From NCBI RefSeq assembly GCF_902686445.1, contig NC_062222.1, positions 41,539,792-41,603,791 of the forward strand: a stretch of DNA of 64,000 nucleotides. Direction: 5' to 3'. How positions within the stretch are numbered: position 1 is the first letter of the stretch; each line of letters opens with the position of its first letter. The position numbers were made by a program, and so were the translations under genes. The DNA is from Sciurus carolinensis. Taxonomy: Eukaryota > Chordata > Mammalia > Rodentia > Sciuridae. The notes beneath the pieces are model-generated. The model did not search any database. It had not been told where the DNA came from and saw nothing but the letters and a program-made list of their open reading frames with translations. Positions 1 to 11,432 of this stretch are shown here, in pieces.

Positions 1-3000
1 ATAATGAGTATGCATTATTCAATTACCAATCTGTTCTGAGTGAGACAAAGCATAGCTGTGGGATAATTACATATTTGTGATTTTGCAATACAGTTTAAAA
101 CATCCTCTAGGTTTTAAAATCTTTTTCTCTATAAGGAGAAACAGAATTATCTACTGTTCAAGTCCAAGGCACTCTTCAAATATTACATGCTGTACCGTTT
201 AGAATTTATGTAACATTCAGGAATCTTACTGAGCTGGAAAATAGAGAGATGACTTTTTTTTTTCCAATTTGTTCTTCACTCATTTTCCAGTCTAGTAGTA
301 AAATAACCGCTTGTAGAGGAAAAGTCAGTAAAAAAAGCCATAGGCCTTTCATGGTTTCCACTGGTAAGAACTAGTAGAAATACTTGATAAAATTTATCTG
401 AGGAGAGGGCATCTTAGTGTCAGAACTGAAACATTTTTTTTCAACTGATTTTGCAAAGTAACTGTAAATATGATCTCTCCAGATTGAAAATATGGCAGAT
501 ATGCTGCATAAATTGATTGAAAAAGCACAGTCTTATGCAAATTTTTCTAAATTAAGTTCATGGTTCAGTGATCTAAGCACCCCACCACAAAATTAAAATA
601 CATTCTAAAGAATCCTAAATCTAATTATATCTTGGGGAATAATTGCTGGATAAGGTCTTGGACAAGTCAAATGATCTTTCTAGGACCTAAATTTCTTTAC
701 AGCTCAATTTCTTTTCAGCTACTACAGTGTGCTGACTTAATGAAACAGAATTTAATAAACATCTTAACAAGCAATTCTAGGGAGTAGGAGAGCATACCTT
801 TCAAAGAAAAACATCTGGGACTCCTTTTCCCCTCCCCAACCTCACTCCCTACCCACAGTTTACCACCTTCTGCAGAGGATTAGGGAGCTCTTCTCTCCAG
901 GTTGAGAACACACTCCACTATTGATATCAAAACGATTTCAGAACCACATTCTGCATTGCATGTCACTGAAATATTTTGTCATCGCATAATATAATTTCTC
1001 TAGAAGAAACTTTATTTCATAAGGCTGAATTAAATAGTATCTCATTCAAAGAACTAAACAGCTAGGGAAATTGCTTACTTTGCACTCCTGAAGCAACTTG
1101 CATTAAACAAAGACCGATATTTTTAAGAGTCATATATTTTAACATTGTCTCCAGTCTTAAATTTCTTTCTACCCAGGTTCTGCATATACAGAGGTTTGTT
1201 TGTTTGTTTGTTTTAGTTCAAATAGTTTTGACGGTACTAATTTTTAAACATTTGTTTTCATTTCTTAAGAGCTGAGGTTTTCATAGGGCATTTCTTATGA
1301 CTTAAGAATAAAGTTTATGAAAACCAGTGAATTCAATTTCAGAACCACTTGGTCATTGATCCAGATCTCAAATTTATATTCTTGGATAATGTCCAAAAAA
1401 AAAAAAAAATGAACCAAAGAAAAAGAAAAGGAAGAAAGAAAGAGAAATCTTTCTCTTGGTCCTAAAAACAAGCTGAAATTCATTTTCAGTTATCATCCAA
1501 TTTAAATAATCATTTCCCACCACCTGCTACATGACTGGGAAGAGAGGTCATATATTGATTTTGGGGCCTAAGTATAGTTCTACTGATAGTGCTTAAATGC
1601 CATTTTTTTGAATTAGCTAAGACTCATTAACAAGCACGTTTCTGCCTATGTAGAGCAATTATATATGATACTATTAGCAGTATCAATTAAGATAGATAAA
1701 GTAATAGCCTAATTGAATGCATGAGGAGTCTAATGGCTTTGCTTTCCCTGAAAATGGATTACACTCTATTCTCACGTACAATAAGGCAGACACAGGATCA
1801 ATAGAGTTTTATGTTTAGGAAAACTACTAGTCTGAAGGATATGGAGACCTAATTTAGGACTCATTACTCAGATTTTTAACTTAATCAATGGAAAATTTGT
1901 CATAAAATTAAAGAGTTATTTGAAAGTCTGTGCTCATGTTATTTCATTCCAAAACACTGGGACTTTTATAGTTTTTATTTGTATATATGAAACAGTCTTA
2001 CACTTGGCTGCAATATTCAATACAGGTTTTTTTCTTGATTTGTTTTGTGTTTAGCTGTTTATGACATTTTTACATTATACAAAATGAACCTGGGCATTGG
2101 TGGGTCAATGTACCAATATTCCAATAGTTGCATTACTAAGGAATCCACAATATTCTCATGAGGAAAAATGTAAAGTTATTATAAATTGTCTGAGCTCTCC
2201 TCTGGTAGAAATTAAACTTATTTTGATGGAGAAACTAATCTTTATTTTGCAGAGTTTTTGCAAGTGATAGTTTTCTCATATCAATCATTCCCTTGCATTT
2301 GAGTATAACACAGCCTTGGGAAAGCTTCAGGCTTCTAGGTATTTTCCAATATTCTTGATAGAAGCAATTTTGGAAAAACAGGAGAGATAGCAAATGGAAT
2401 TCAAGTAAGGTTTATGTAGGTAAACCACTGGGATGAAGCAAGAATATTTTTAAGCAAATGTAAAGTGAATGAGCTTTGCAGCAATCCAAGCTTTAACCAA
2501 AGCTTTGTAAAACTCAGAAGCTTAGGTATTATAGTTCCTTCTCATCTCAGTGAATAACCAGAAGTACCGAGTGATAACTTATTGCAAAGAAGGTAAAAAA
2601 GCTCCTTGTGAAAATATGTTTTACTCTGCAGACATAGTCACAAGTGTACAGAATATTGATGTAGGAAAACTTTGGTCACCAAGCACAGTACTAATGCTCT
2701 CATTTATTAAACTATAAATTAAAATATTAATATTGTAGTGGAATATGGGGCAATGGATATGCTAAAATATAATTATTTTGAAGTGTAAAATGGTCACAAA
2801 GTTTCTGGAAAGCAGTCTATACTATCAACTAAAATGTAAAGTGCACATGCATAACTATTAACGAAGCAATAATATCCCAGAAATATTTTACCTTATACTA
2901 GTGTACTCATACAAATTTTCCAAGATGTAATGTATGTTAGCTTTAAACAACTAAGATTCATTTACATTCAACATGATAATAAAGAAACTGAGTAATTCTT

Positions 3001-3360
3001 AATTTATACAAATTCAGAAAATATGGTATATCCTCATGTACAAATATTGACTGTTTTCAATATATTTTGTTATAATTAAAAACTAAAGTGCAGAAAATAT
3101 ATAGTGTTGGTCTCATAGTATAAGTAAAATTTTAGCGGAGAATAATAAGCAAAATACAATAGGAATTTCTGGATTATCATTCCAGAAATAGATGCAGGGA
3201 CCATTTAAAAGGTGTTAACATTATTATACAAGCTTTTATTGTTCTTTTTGTGTTGGCTTTTTTATCACACACACATGCAAATTTTATTTTTCATAACGTT
3301 ACAACAATTTTTCCATGGGATATGGACAAGTATTTTTAAGAAATAAAAATATTTTTAAAA
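1..3360. other. AT-rich intergenic DNA, no gene seen
   Basis: No open frame of note, no splice-bounded exon pattern and no repeat family that I recognise. The only simple-sequence feature is a short GTTT run near 1,195-1,213. The composition is the same as the bulk of the window. Confidence 0.6.
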
Positions 3361-3372
3361 AGAAAAATAGTA

Positions 3373-3565
3373 GCCAGGTGCAGTGGCACATACCTGTAAT
3401 CCCAGAGATTTCGGGAGCTCTGAGGCAGAAGGATCACAGGTTCAAATCAGTCTCAGAAAAATCAAGGCTCTAAGAACTCAGTGAGACCCTGTATCTACAC
3501 AAAATACAAAATAGGGCTAAGGATGTGGTTCAGTGATCAAGTGCCCCTGAGTTCCAGGTTAAGAA
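3373..3565 (+). mobile_element. Sciurid composite SINE (B1-ID type)
   Basis: The left half is B1/7SL-like (GCCAGGTGCAGTGGCACA, CCTGTAATCCCAG, GAGGCAGAAGGATCAC). It is followed by the linker GTGAGACCCTGTATCTA and an ID-like right half (AAGGATGTGGTTCAGTG, GTGCCCCTGAGTTC). It is flanked by a perfect 12-bp target duplication, AGAAAAATAGTA, at 3,361-3,372 and 3,566-3,577, so this is a complete L1-mobilised insertion. It is diverged and not transcriptionally intact by eye. Confidence 0.9.
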
Positions 3566-3577
3566 AGAAAAATAGTA

Positions 3578-4421
3578 TATATGTGAGCATGTTTATCTGT
3601 GTGTTTGTATATAATTATTCATAAAGCATGCCAAGATCTATGGTTATTTTTACATAAAGTTATACCATTATGTATGCATATATATACATATATATATTCA
3701 TCTATTTAAACATGTTTTGTGTGGTCATACAATAGTTAGTTATGTAAACATGTATTGGATATAATTATTTCCTGGACTAAAATACTTGATTCGGAGGAAT
3801 TTGATCATTGTGTCTTTGAATTCAGAAAATAAATCCATGTTTATCAAAAGTACTATAATAATCATCATGATTTTGTTAAATAATTTAATTAAAAGAAAAA
3901 TATAACATTAAATAAATATTGACCAAATTATACTTTAGATCTCTATTGAATTATAAAATATGTAGTACAATGAAAGATTTAATATGCCAAATGCATGTTA
4001 AAATTAAAATTATTACTAATGAATTGAATGCTATATCCTTGAAAATTCATTAAAGAAAACACTGATATTACAACTATGAAAAAATATTGGTAAGCGTGTA
4101 TTCATCCAGCTCTGAGCAAAGCACTTCAAATAGAACATTATGTGGAATGAACTCCTGGAGCATCATCAAAAGACTCTAAGAGAAAAAATACAACTAGAAT
4201 TTCAAGGATAAGTTAAAGTTAATATGTATATAAAACCTTATGAAATCACTGTTCTTTTCATCAATGGCATATTCTGCATTTGTTGGCACTCTCTCTCTCT
4301 CATTAACTGAAGTGATAGCCACATGGTGGTTGACTATCTAGCTTTTTTGACCATCCAGTCTATTGACATAGTACATCTCAGGCTATGTTATTTACAATAA
4401 AAATGTCAAAAAGAACTTACT
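3578..4421. other. AT-rich intergenic DNA, no gene seen
   Basis: Very AT-rich, with short TA and TATG runs near 3,670-3,700. No coding or repeat-family signal that I can defend. Confidence 0.55.
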
Positions 4422-4806
4422 ATGATTTAAATGTGTTCTTCAGTTTTGTGTTGGAAGTTGAATCTTCAATGCAGCAATACTGAGGAATAAGACCCTTAGG
4501 AGGTGGTTAGGTCATGAGGATTCTGCCTTCATAAATAGATTAGTGCTCTTATTATAACAATGGATTCCTCTCTGTCCTTTCCTCACTCTTTTCCTATTTT
4601 TCCTTTTTTCTTTCTCTGTCTTTCTCTCTGCCTCATCCTGTCTTCTCTCTTATATCATAGAATGACACAACTAGAATGCCCTCATCTAAAGATGACAACC
4701 CCGTCCACCTTGGACCCTCAGCCTCAAAAACTGTAAAAAAATCTCTCTTTGTTTTATAAATTACCCACTCTCAGATAGTCTGCTACAGCAGCACAAAATG
4801 AACTAT
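4422..4806 (+). mobile_element. MaLR-type solo LTR (MST/MLT-like)
   Basis: Recognisable order of MaLR LTR words: GAATCTTCAATGCAGCAATA, then AGGAGGTGGTTAGGTCATGA, then CTTCATAAATAGATTAGTGC, then the 3' end AAATTACCCACTCTCAGATA and a CAGCA...ATGAACTA terminus. A pyrimidine-rich stretch (4,567-4,650) lies in the middle. It is old and diverged. The exact subfamily is not resolved by eye. Confidence 0.65.
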
Positions 4807-5852
4807 ATCTACTACCCTCATGTGGAAGATATTGAAGTAATTTCAGAATTACTACATTTTAATTTTCTTTGCTTTCCTATCTTTTGATCTTTTATTATCT
4901 AACAAACAATACTTTACTTGAAAATTGAACTTTGTCATTTCTAATATTTTCAAATACAATAGTGTAATTTTCTACACTAGGAGGTATATTTAAAAATATC
5001 GATTACCTATGTAGATCTATTTGTTTTAGTTTGTCAGATTAATGAGTTAAAACATAAGCAGGTATTTTAATTCAATGAAAATTTTAATAAAAAGTTTAAT
5101 AGAAATTATAACTTGATAGAAAAATTTGATGGACAAAATGCTTTATTGCAGAAATACCAGTCACATGTAGAAAACCACATAGAAAAATAATGACGTAGGA
5201 ATAATTAGACTACCTAAGTAGCTTGCTATCTACATTTCTTTAATTTTAAGAAATATCTTTGTGAATCTGATGGATAAGTAACAAAATCATATTTTATTCT
5301 AAAATTGAACTAAATCCCATACATGTTACAAAATAGATTAATCAAAACCTCAAAATACTGTGGTCTTCTGACTCAACTGCATTTCGTATGGAAAAACAAA
5401 CAGTATTAGGAAACTATTTCAAATAACTCGTAAATACTTTGCAGGAATTTTAGAACCCTTTCCAAAGCTATGAGAATTAACCTGTAAGAGAAAGTCATGT
5501 CAATACTTCACCAGATTTTCCAATAAATTTGTACTTAAGGAAATTCTATAAGGTAAGATGTGATCTCATGCAAATATTTTAACTTTGATATTAAATGGTC
5601 CTTAATCCAAACATGTAATGACCACTTGAATTTAACATGAGAAAAATGTACACATCCAGGTAAAGTGTGTGTTATTCTAAGTAAAGTATATTATTCTGAA
5701 AGGATGATACAAGATAATTTATTCTCATAAGTATTTGATTTTAACATAATTATTTTGTCTCCAGTGAATCTGTTATCTACTCTGATCAGACAAATATCTG
5801 TTTAGTTTATGAAACTTAAAAAATAAGACATTATTATGGTTTTAATATAAGG
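4807..5852. other. AT-rich intergenic DNA, no gene seen
   Basis: No recognisable gene, exon or repeat family. Confidence 0.55.
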
Positions 5853-6262
5853 CGTCCCCAGGAATCCCCTGCGTCAATGCAGGAGTACTTAGGTGCTGGA
5901 TTATGAGAGCTATAATTTAATCATTACATATTAGTTTGAATGGACTGACTGGGTGTTAACTGTAGGAACTTTGGGTACCGTGGAAGGAGGTGGCTAACTG
6001 AGGTTGTGTCCTAGAGAGTTTCACCTTCCCTGAGTTTCCATCTCTTCTCTCTGCTTCTTAGTTAACATGAACGAAGCAATATTCCTTCAGGATGCTCCTC
6101 TGCCATGATTTCTGTTTTACCTTGGGCCAAGGGAAATGGAGTAGGCTGACTATGCATTGACTAAACCTTTGAAACCATGAGACAAAATAAACATTTCCTT
6201 CTCTAAATCGTTTTTGTCAGGTGTTTTTGTTGCAGCTATGAAACACTGTCTAGCACATACAT
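5853..6262 (+). mobile_element. MaLR/ERVL-like LTR fragment
   Basis: Contains CCCCAGGAATCCCCTG, GGTGTTAACTGTAGGAACTT, a CT-rich middle (CATCTCTTCTCTCTGCTTCT), the words CTGCCATGATTTCTG, and the typical end TGAAACCATGAGACAAAATA...CAGGTGTTTTTGTTGCAGC...ACTGTCTAGCACA. The architecture matches rodent MaLR-like LTRs such as the one at 10,955. The subfamily is unresolved. Confidence 0.55.
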
Positions 6263-6371
6263 TCAGTTCTGAGGTAACCATTTAATGAACATATTATGTG
6301 CACTACAAAAATAAAAATAAAAACAAAAACAAAAACGAGAGGTACCAGATTTGTTTTTAAGTTGTCAAGGC

Positions 6372-6503
6372 ATTTTTTTGTTTTGTTTTTATTTGTATTT
6401 GTTGTTGGTTTTTTGTCTTTTCTCTTTTGGAACTGGGGATTGAATCCAGGATTTCACATTTATGAGAGGAGCACTTTGCTACTCACCTACATCCTAGCCC
6501 CCT
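6372..6503 (-). mobile_element. ID-type SINE, minus strand
   Basis: Read on the minus strand it gives a tRNA-derived ID core: GGGGGCTAGGATGTAGGTGA at one end and GATTCAATCCCCAG at the other. On the plus strand a T-rich tail precedes it (6,372-6,420). It is an old, decayed copy. Confidence 0.75.
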
Positions 6504-8054
6504 CCAACCCTGGTTATTTTTTAACAACTAAGACGATTATTGGATGAAATTAGAAAAGTTACCCTATTATGTTAGGACCCAAAGCTCCTCATTATTTTGG
6601 TAGAAATGTTATACAAAATTATTTTTGGGTCTTTTTCTACATTAGTTTTCAAACCTCAAACACTTAAGTCTAAATACATAAAGTTATTATTGGTCATATT
6701 TTTAATATTTGATTCAACTTATTGCAGTGAGTTTACTCATTTGAAAATAATTTTAATATTAAGAACAATAGTGTCAATTCTGTACTACAGGACAAAGTTT
6801 GATAGAGAAAATGCTCTATTGCAGAAATTCCCAATGTGTGCAAATATTTGTATAGAATACTGAGTAAGTGTGAATTCATGGAGTCAGATTGCCTAGATTT
6901 CCACCTTGACTCATGATATATTGACTATGCGGTTTATTAAGATAAGTTACTTAATGTCTCCTAGATATCAGGTTATTTCAAAGTAAAATATGTCAAGAAT
7001 GTAAATCCTCAACAGTGATAGAAATTATTATTTAGTACATTTCCTGAGCCAAAAGTTGTCTATATTTCAACCAAAAAGTTTCCTAGAATTATTATTCCTG
7101 ATAACTAAATATTGTGAGATATTAGTTGAAAACATTTTATAATCAGTTAATTCCAGTTTTTAAGTAAATCTTTGTTAATATGAATTAGAACTCCTGAAAA
7201 GCTTGAAACACCAACGTAATTGCATTAAAACACAAAGTGTTTAATGAAAATTAAAATTGAGAAAATTTTATTTTAAAATGTGTACTCCAGTGGAGGGCAT
7301 ATATTCAATGTGTAACATTTTAAAATGTTTTTGTAAATAATTAGATTCCAATTTACAGTGACTCAGATTCCTGGGATCTTAAGAAGCCACTCTATAGGCC
7401 AGGCATTGATACACATGTATAGCTGCTTTATATAAGTAAGTAAATGTGTAGTTCACACTTAGAGGTTTCCAATACTTCCTAATTTAGGTTGTAACTTCAA
7501 GTATGTATATATTAGTAAACTACAGTGTAGAATCAATTAAGTGATAAAGGTGATGTGGAAAAGGCATGATTTGATTTCAAACTGGAACATTGGAGGTGTC
7601 TTCTGCAAGTCTGAGCTTTAGAGTCAGGATTAAAAGGAGTAGTGAATGTCAACACCAAATGGAAACCTTGGAACTTTACAGAATGAGCAATTTTACTGAT
7701 TCATAGAAAGTGACAATTTGGAAGATAATAGAATAACTTGGTCAAAATGAAGATGTAGCATAAAGTGAGATAGAAGGTACAGAAATGAGAAAGTAAATGT
7801 GAGTGATTTCATAATCCTGGAGGCAAACGATACCAGACTTATTTTAAGTCTAATTCAACACTGAATCTGATGTGGTTCTTCAAAATACTTGATAAACAAA
7901 AGAATGACCACTTCATATAGATACATTAGGAAAGTATTCCTTCAATGGCAGTCACTATCCTCCTTAAATAAACCAATATTTAGTTAACTTTTAGTTAAAA
8001 TTTAATATATATATCTATTGTATACTTTTATTATTCACAAAGAATGTTTTATAC

Positions 8055-8057
<3 letters not shown>
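6504..8057. other. AT-rich intergenic DNA, no gene seen
   Basis: No gene or repeat family recognised, apart from the arm of an inverted duplication at 7,797-7,882 that is annotated separately. Confidence 0.55.
7797..7882 (+). repeat. Arm 1 of an 86-bp perfect inverted duplication
   Basis: This segment (from ATGTGAGTGATTTCATAATC to GATGTGGTTCTTCA) reappears exactly, reverse-complemented, at 9,140-9,225. It is unique-looking, moderate-complexity DNA and not a SINE or microsatellite. Sequence identity stops sharply at both ends. Confidence 0.95.

Positions 8058-8094
<37 letters not shown>
8058..8094. repeat. (TG)n microsatellite
   Basis: Uninterrupted TG dinucleotide run of about 18 units, followed by TATGCATTATATA. 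Confidence 0.97.
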
Positions 8095-8097
<3 letters not shown>

Positions 8098-8210
8098 CAT
8101 TATATAAAATTGCCGAATTTTCCTTTGTGGATGAGTCCATAGCAAGATTGCTAATGTTCCACTATTACTTGAAAAGCTACTGTACTTTTTTTATTTCTTG
8201 AAAGCAGGGT

Positions 8211-8241
<31 letters not shown>

Positions 8242-8249
8242 TTCTCTCT
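8211..8249. repeat. (TC)n microsatellite
   Basis: TC repeat with two TTTC interruptions. Confidence 0.95.
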
Positions 8250-8312
8250 GTATCTTTATACACATTCAAATATGCATACTTACATAGTGTATACATATCC
8301 ATGTACTCATGT

Positions 8313-8343
8313 ACTCAAACAGGATGTGTCTATATATATATGT
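8313..8343 (+). repeat. Second inverted-duplication arm
   Basis: ACTCAAACAGGATGTGTC followed by a short TA run is reverse-complemented at 9,243-9,273. The partner arm lies immediately beside the partner of 7,797-7,882, so two separated upstream pieces were copied next to each other in inverted orientation. The surrounding 8,260-8,530 is a diffuse TATG/CATA-rich stretch. Confidence 0.85.
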
Positions 8344-9139
8344 ACATATGTCTATATATGCCCTAAGCATATATAGCATAAGCATATACATTACAAATAT
8401 GTATATATGCATATAGTAGATAGATACAACATAACATGAGGTCAACATATATATGTATTTGCTCTGTATTTATTTATATGTATGTATGCACATATGCAAA
8501 CATGCATAAGCATATATATATAAATTGGCTTAACTAAAAGTTTAGTAGGTCAACCAATTGTAGTCAACATACACATATGTATGCTCATATGGGTTGTATT
8601 CACACAAATATAGAACTACACATTAATCATCTTTTAAATTATTAATGAAAATTTAAATTCAAAGCCTCTATTTTCTAGCTATTATTGTTTAATTAGATTT
8701 TTTTAGATCAGTGCTTTAGAATTTTTTAAGCTTGTGCATTTGTCAACTTCTCCAAGTTTTTATTTTTCCATTTGCATATGTTCAGATGATATCATCAAGC
8801 ACATACAAGTGGATGATCATGATAGATACTATTTGGACTTTTAGTTTCTTATTAGTTTAGCTTCTTACTCTTTTACTCTTTTACATCGTGAATTCTTTTT
8901 TTTTTTTTTTTTGCCTAATACTTATATTGCTACTATGCCTAATTAAAATTATTGTTGCATTTTTCAGTACATATTTTTTCAATCAGGTAAATTTTCCTTA
9001 ACCTTATTTTGAAATTTTTGCTGATGAGACACAGCATTTTAATCCTCCTCCTGGTGAATTTAAGTAATTTCACCTTATATCTTCAAATATAATTTTCAAG
9101 TTCATCATTTTATTTTTATTGTTATGTTGCTCATAACAA

Positions 9140-9273
9140 TGAAGAACCACATCAGATTCAGTGTTGAATTAGACTTAAAATAAGTCTGGTATCGTTTGCC
9201 TCCAGGATTATGAAATCACTCACATATATATATATATAGACACATATATATATAGACACATCCTGTTTGAGTC
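9140..9273 (-). repeat. Chimeric inverted copy of two upstream segments
   Basis: 9,140-9,225 is the exact reverse complement of 7,797-7,882. After a (TA)n linker carrying a second AGACACA, 9,243-9,273 is the reverse complement of 8,313-8,343. In the copy the two pieces are adjacent, while in the source they are about 430 bp apart and in the other order. This is a junction pattern expected from template switching during replication rather than from simple inversion. Confidence 0.85.
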
Positions 9274-10954
9274 TTTGATTTTAGTCTTATGTATGCATAT
9301 GTAAATCAAGAGATAATTAAATTTCTCAGCTTAATTTATGGGCTTATTGGTTTATGTATCATGTCTTTGTGTTCAATAGTTTTCTGTAGTAAATAATATC
9401 CCTCAAAAACAAATTTAATAAAAATATGTGATTTGTGATAACTTTTGGTCTTTAATATATCCAAAAGTATCATTACTTTATCTTCATATTTACTGTTGAT
9501 TTCTCTGTGTATGAGTCACAACTTTTTGAAGACAAAACTTATTTTCTATCTACCTGTATGAATGCTGAGAAGCCAAGTTTTGTTATTTCATTACTTGTAG
9601 ACAACCTGTTCCTTTTAAATTGTTTTATCTATCTTAGAAATTCTGCAGTTTTATTAAAATTAGCTTGGTATGATGCTATTTTTTTTTTATCTTGCCCAGT
9701 CTCAGACTGGTTTCTTAATATGCAAAATACAGAGTCTATCCTATTTGTGGGATATTTTTATTTTATGACTGTACTTTCTAATTTCAAGGTAGCTAATCAT
9801 TTTATAACTATCTGTTGTCATTTTATTTCATTCTGATTTTGTTTCATGATATTTGAAAAATGTATTTTTGCTTTTTAAATTTATAATTATTGAACATCAC
9901 CCAGATGTTGATTATGAAAACTTTGATGGAATATGCTTTAAAATTAATTTAATGTAGAAGAATTATGTCTGTGATTTATTTTGGTTATCATTGACTTTTG
10001 TATATGTTGTAATGTGAATGAAAGTCTTTTGTAGTTATTTTGACTATTTTAATTTTTACTTTGCTCATATTTTTCTCTCTAATATTTGTGAGTGTGAAAT
10101 ATGACAGATCAAGGGTCAGACAGCAGTTCGCTCAGTCCCAAGGAAGCAGATTTTCCCTTTCCCCATGCCTTTTCTCTTTCCCAATGAGCAGCAACTACAT
10201 TAAGGTTTCATTTAATTAATTCGTAAGGCCCTTGAATTTATGCAGTGAATCACATTGTGGTCCTCAGTTCTATGCTACTACTTTTCATCCACAATTTCCC
10301 AAACATCTAAATGTCTTTTTCTCAGGCATGCCTGCTTTGGAATCTAAATTAAGGCAGTCCATAACTTCAGTCTTTGTTCTATGTTTATCATTTTTGAGCT
10401 TCTCTTAGTCCATTAAGATACTGGCATTTTATCTGAATTTAGATTTTCTTTTATCCCCTGCTTTTTCATGCTTTTTGAAACACAAAAAGTTTCAAGCATG
10501 GACACAACTGTATCATATTCTATAGGAATAAAAGAGGCTATTTCGTCCTAAAAAAACTGATAGTCTGCAAATAATTGTTTTCTCTTCAACTCTGGTTCCT
10601 AGCATATGACAACTTCTTTCTTTTCCCCTTCCTTGATGGTAAACTTTTCACAATCTTTTGCTTGTGTCTCTTTATCTCTTCAATTCTAAATATCAGTGTG
10701 TCCCATCTTAGATTATGGGCCTATTATCTTTTCTTTTTGTCCTACTCCCTTGTGATTTTGTCCAGTCATTTGACCATAGTTCCTATACATATATAGATAA
10801 CACTCATTTTATAAACAGCTTAAACATTTTCTCTATACTCTATACTTGAACACCCAACTGTCTACTCAGTATTTTCACTATACACCATAGTCTTCACAAA
10901 CTTAGCATGTATAAAAATCAAGCTTCTGAATATCTTAAAACACAATCCCTGCTA
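9274..10954. other. AT-rich intergenic DNA, no gene seen
   Basis: A 109-codon open frame at 9,507-9,836 is T-rich. It has no domain, signal sequence with mature part, or splice context, and I take it as chance. Nothing else stands out. Confidence 0.5.
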
Positions 10955-11378
10955 TGTTTGGATTTGAAAGTTTCTCCAAAGTGTAATGTGTTGAAGGTTT
11001 GGTCCTCAAAGCAGCAATGTCCTGGAGAGTGATTAGACATGAGAACTCTGACCTTGTCTGTGGACTAAACTTTTGATAACCCAATGGACTACAGGGAAAT
11101 ACCAGAAACTGTATGTGGTGAGGCACAGCTGGAAGAGATAGGTCACTGGGGGTCCTGGAGTTGTTTATCTTGTCCCTGACCCCTCCTTCTCTCTCTATTT
11201 TTCCCAACTGCCATAAGCTCAGCAACTTTCCTTCATGAAGCCCTTCTGCTATGATGTCCTGCCTCACCTCAGGCTCAAAGTAATGAAGCCAGTCAATCAT
11301 GTACAAAAAACCTCTGAAACCCTGAGACAAATCTTTTCACCTTTACATTGTTCATGCCAGATATTTAGGTCATTCCAG

Positions 11379-11384
<6 letters not shown>
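10955..11384 (+). mobile_element. MaLR-like LTR with GA-repeat at its end
   Basis: The word order is typical of this LTR class: TTTGGATTTGAAAGTTTCTC, AATGTGTTGAAGGTTTGGTC, GAGATAGGTCACTGGGGGTC, CCCTCCTTCTCTCTCT, GCTATGATGTCCTGCCTCAC, AATGAAGCCAGTCAATCATG, CTCTGAAACCCTGAGACAAA. A 131-codon open frame on the opposite strand (10,935-11,330) is a shadow of this LTR and not a gene. A long GA repeat follows directly. Confidence 0.6.

Positions 11385-11429
<45 letters not shown>
11385..11429. repeat. (GA)n microsatellite
   Basis: Pure purine GA run of about 22 units at the 3' edge of the LTR. This is a mirror-repeat type of sequence with triplex (H-DNA) potential. Confidence 0.97.

Positions 11430-11432
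<3 letters not shown>

Noticed and set aside
7390..7440. GGCCAGGCATTGATACACATG resembling a B1 start
   Set aside because: Similarity stops after about 20 bases; too short to call.
8058..8530. CRISPR-like regular spacing of repeats
   Set aside because: Only microsatellites and TATG-rich DNA; no repeat-spacer structure, and the window is mammalian.
9507..9836. 109-codon plus-strand open frame
   Set aside because: T-rich chance frame without family, splice or promoter context.
10935..11330. 131-codon minus-strand open frame
   Set aside because: Lies antisense over a MaLR-like LTR; no domain and no coding-like composition.
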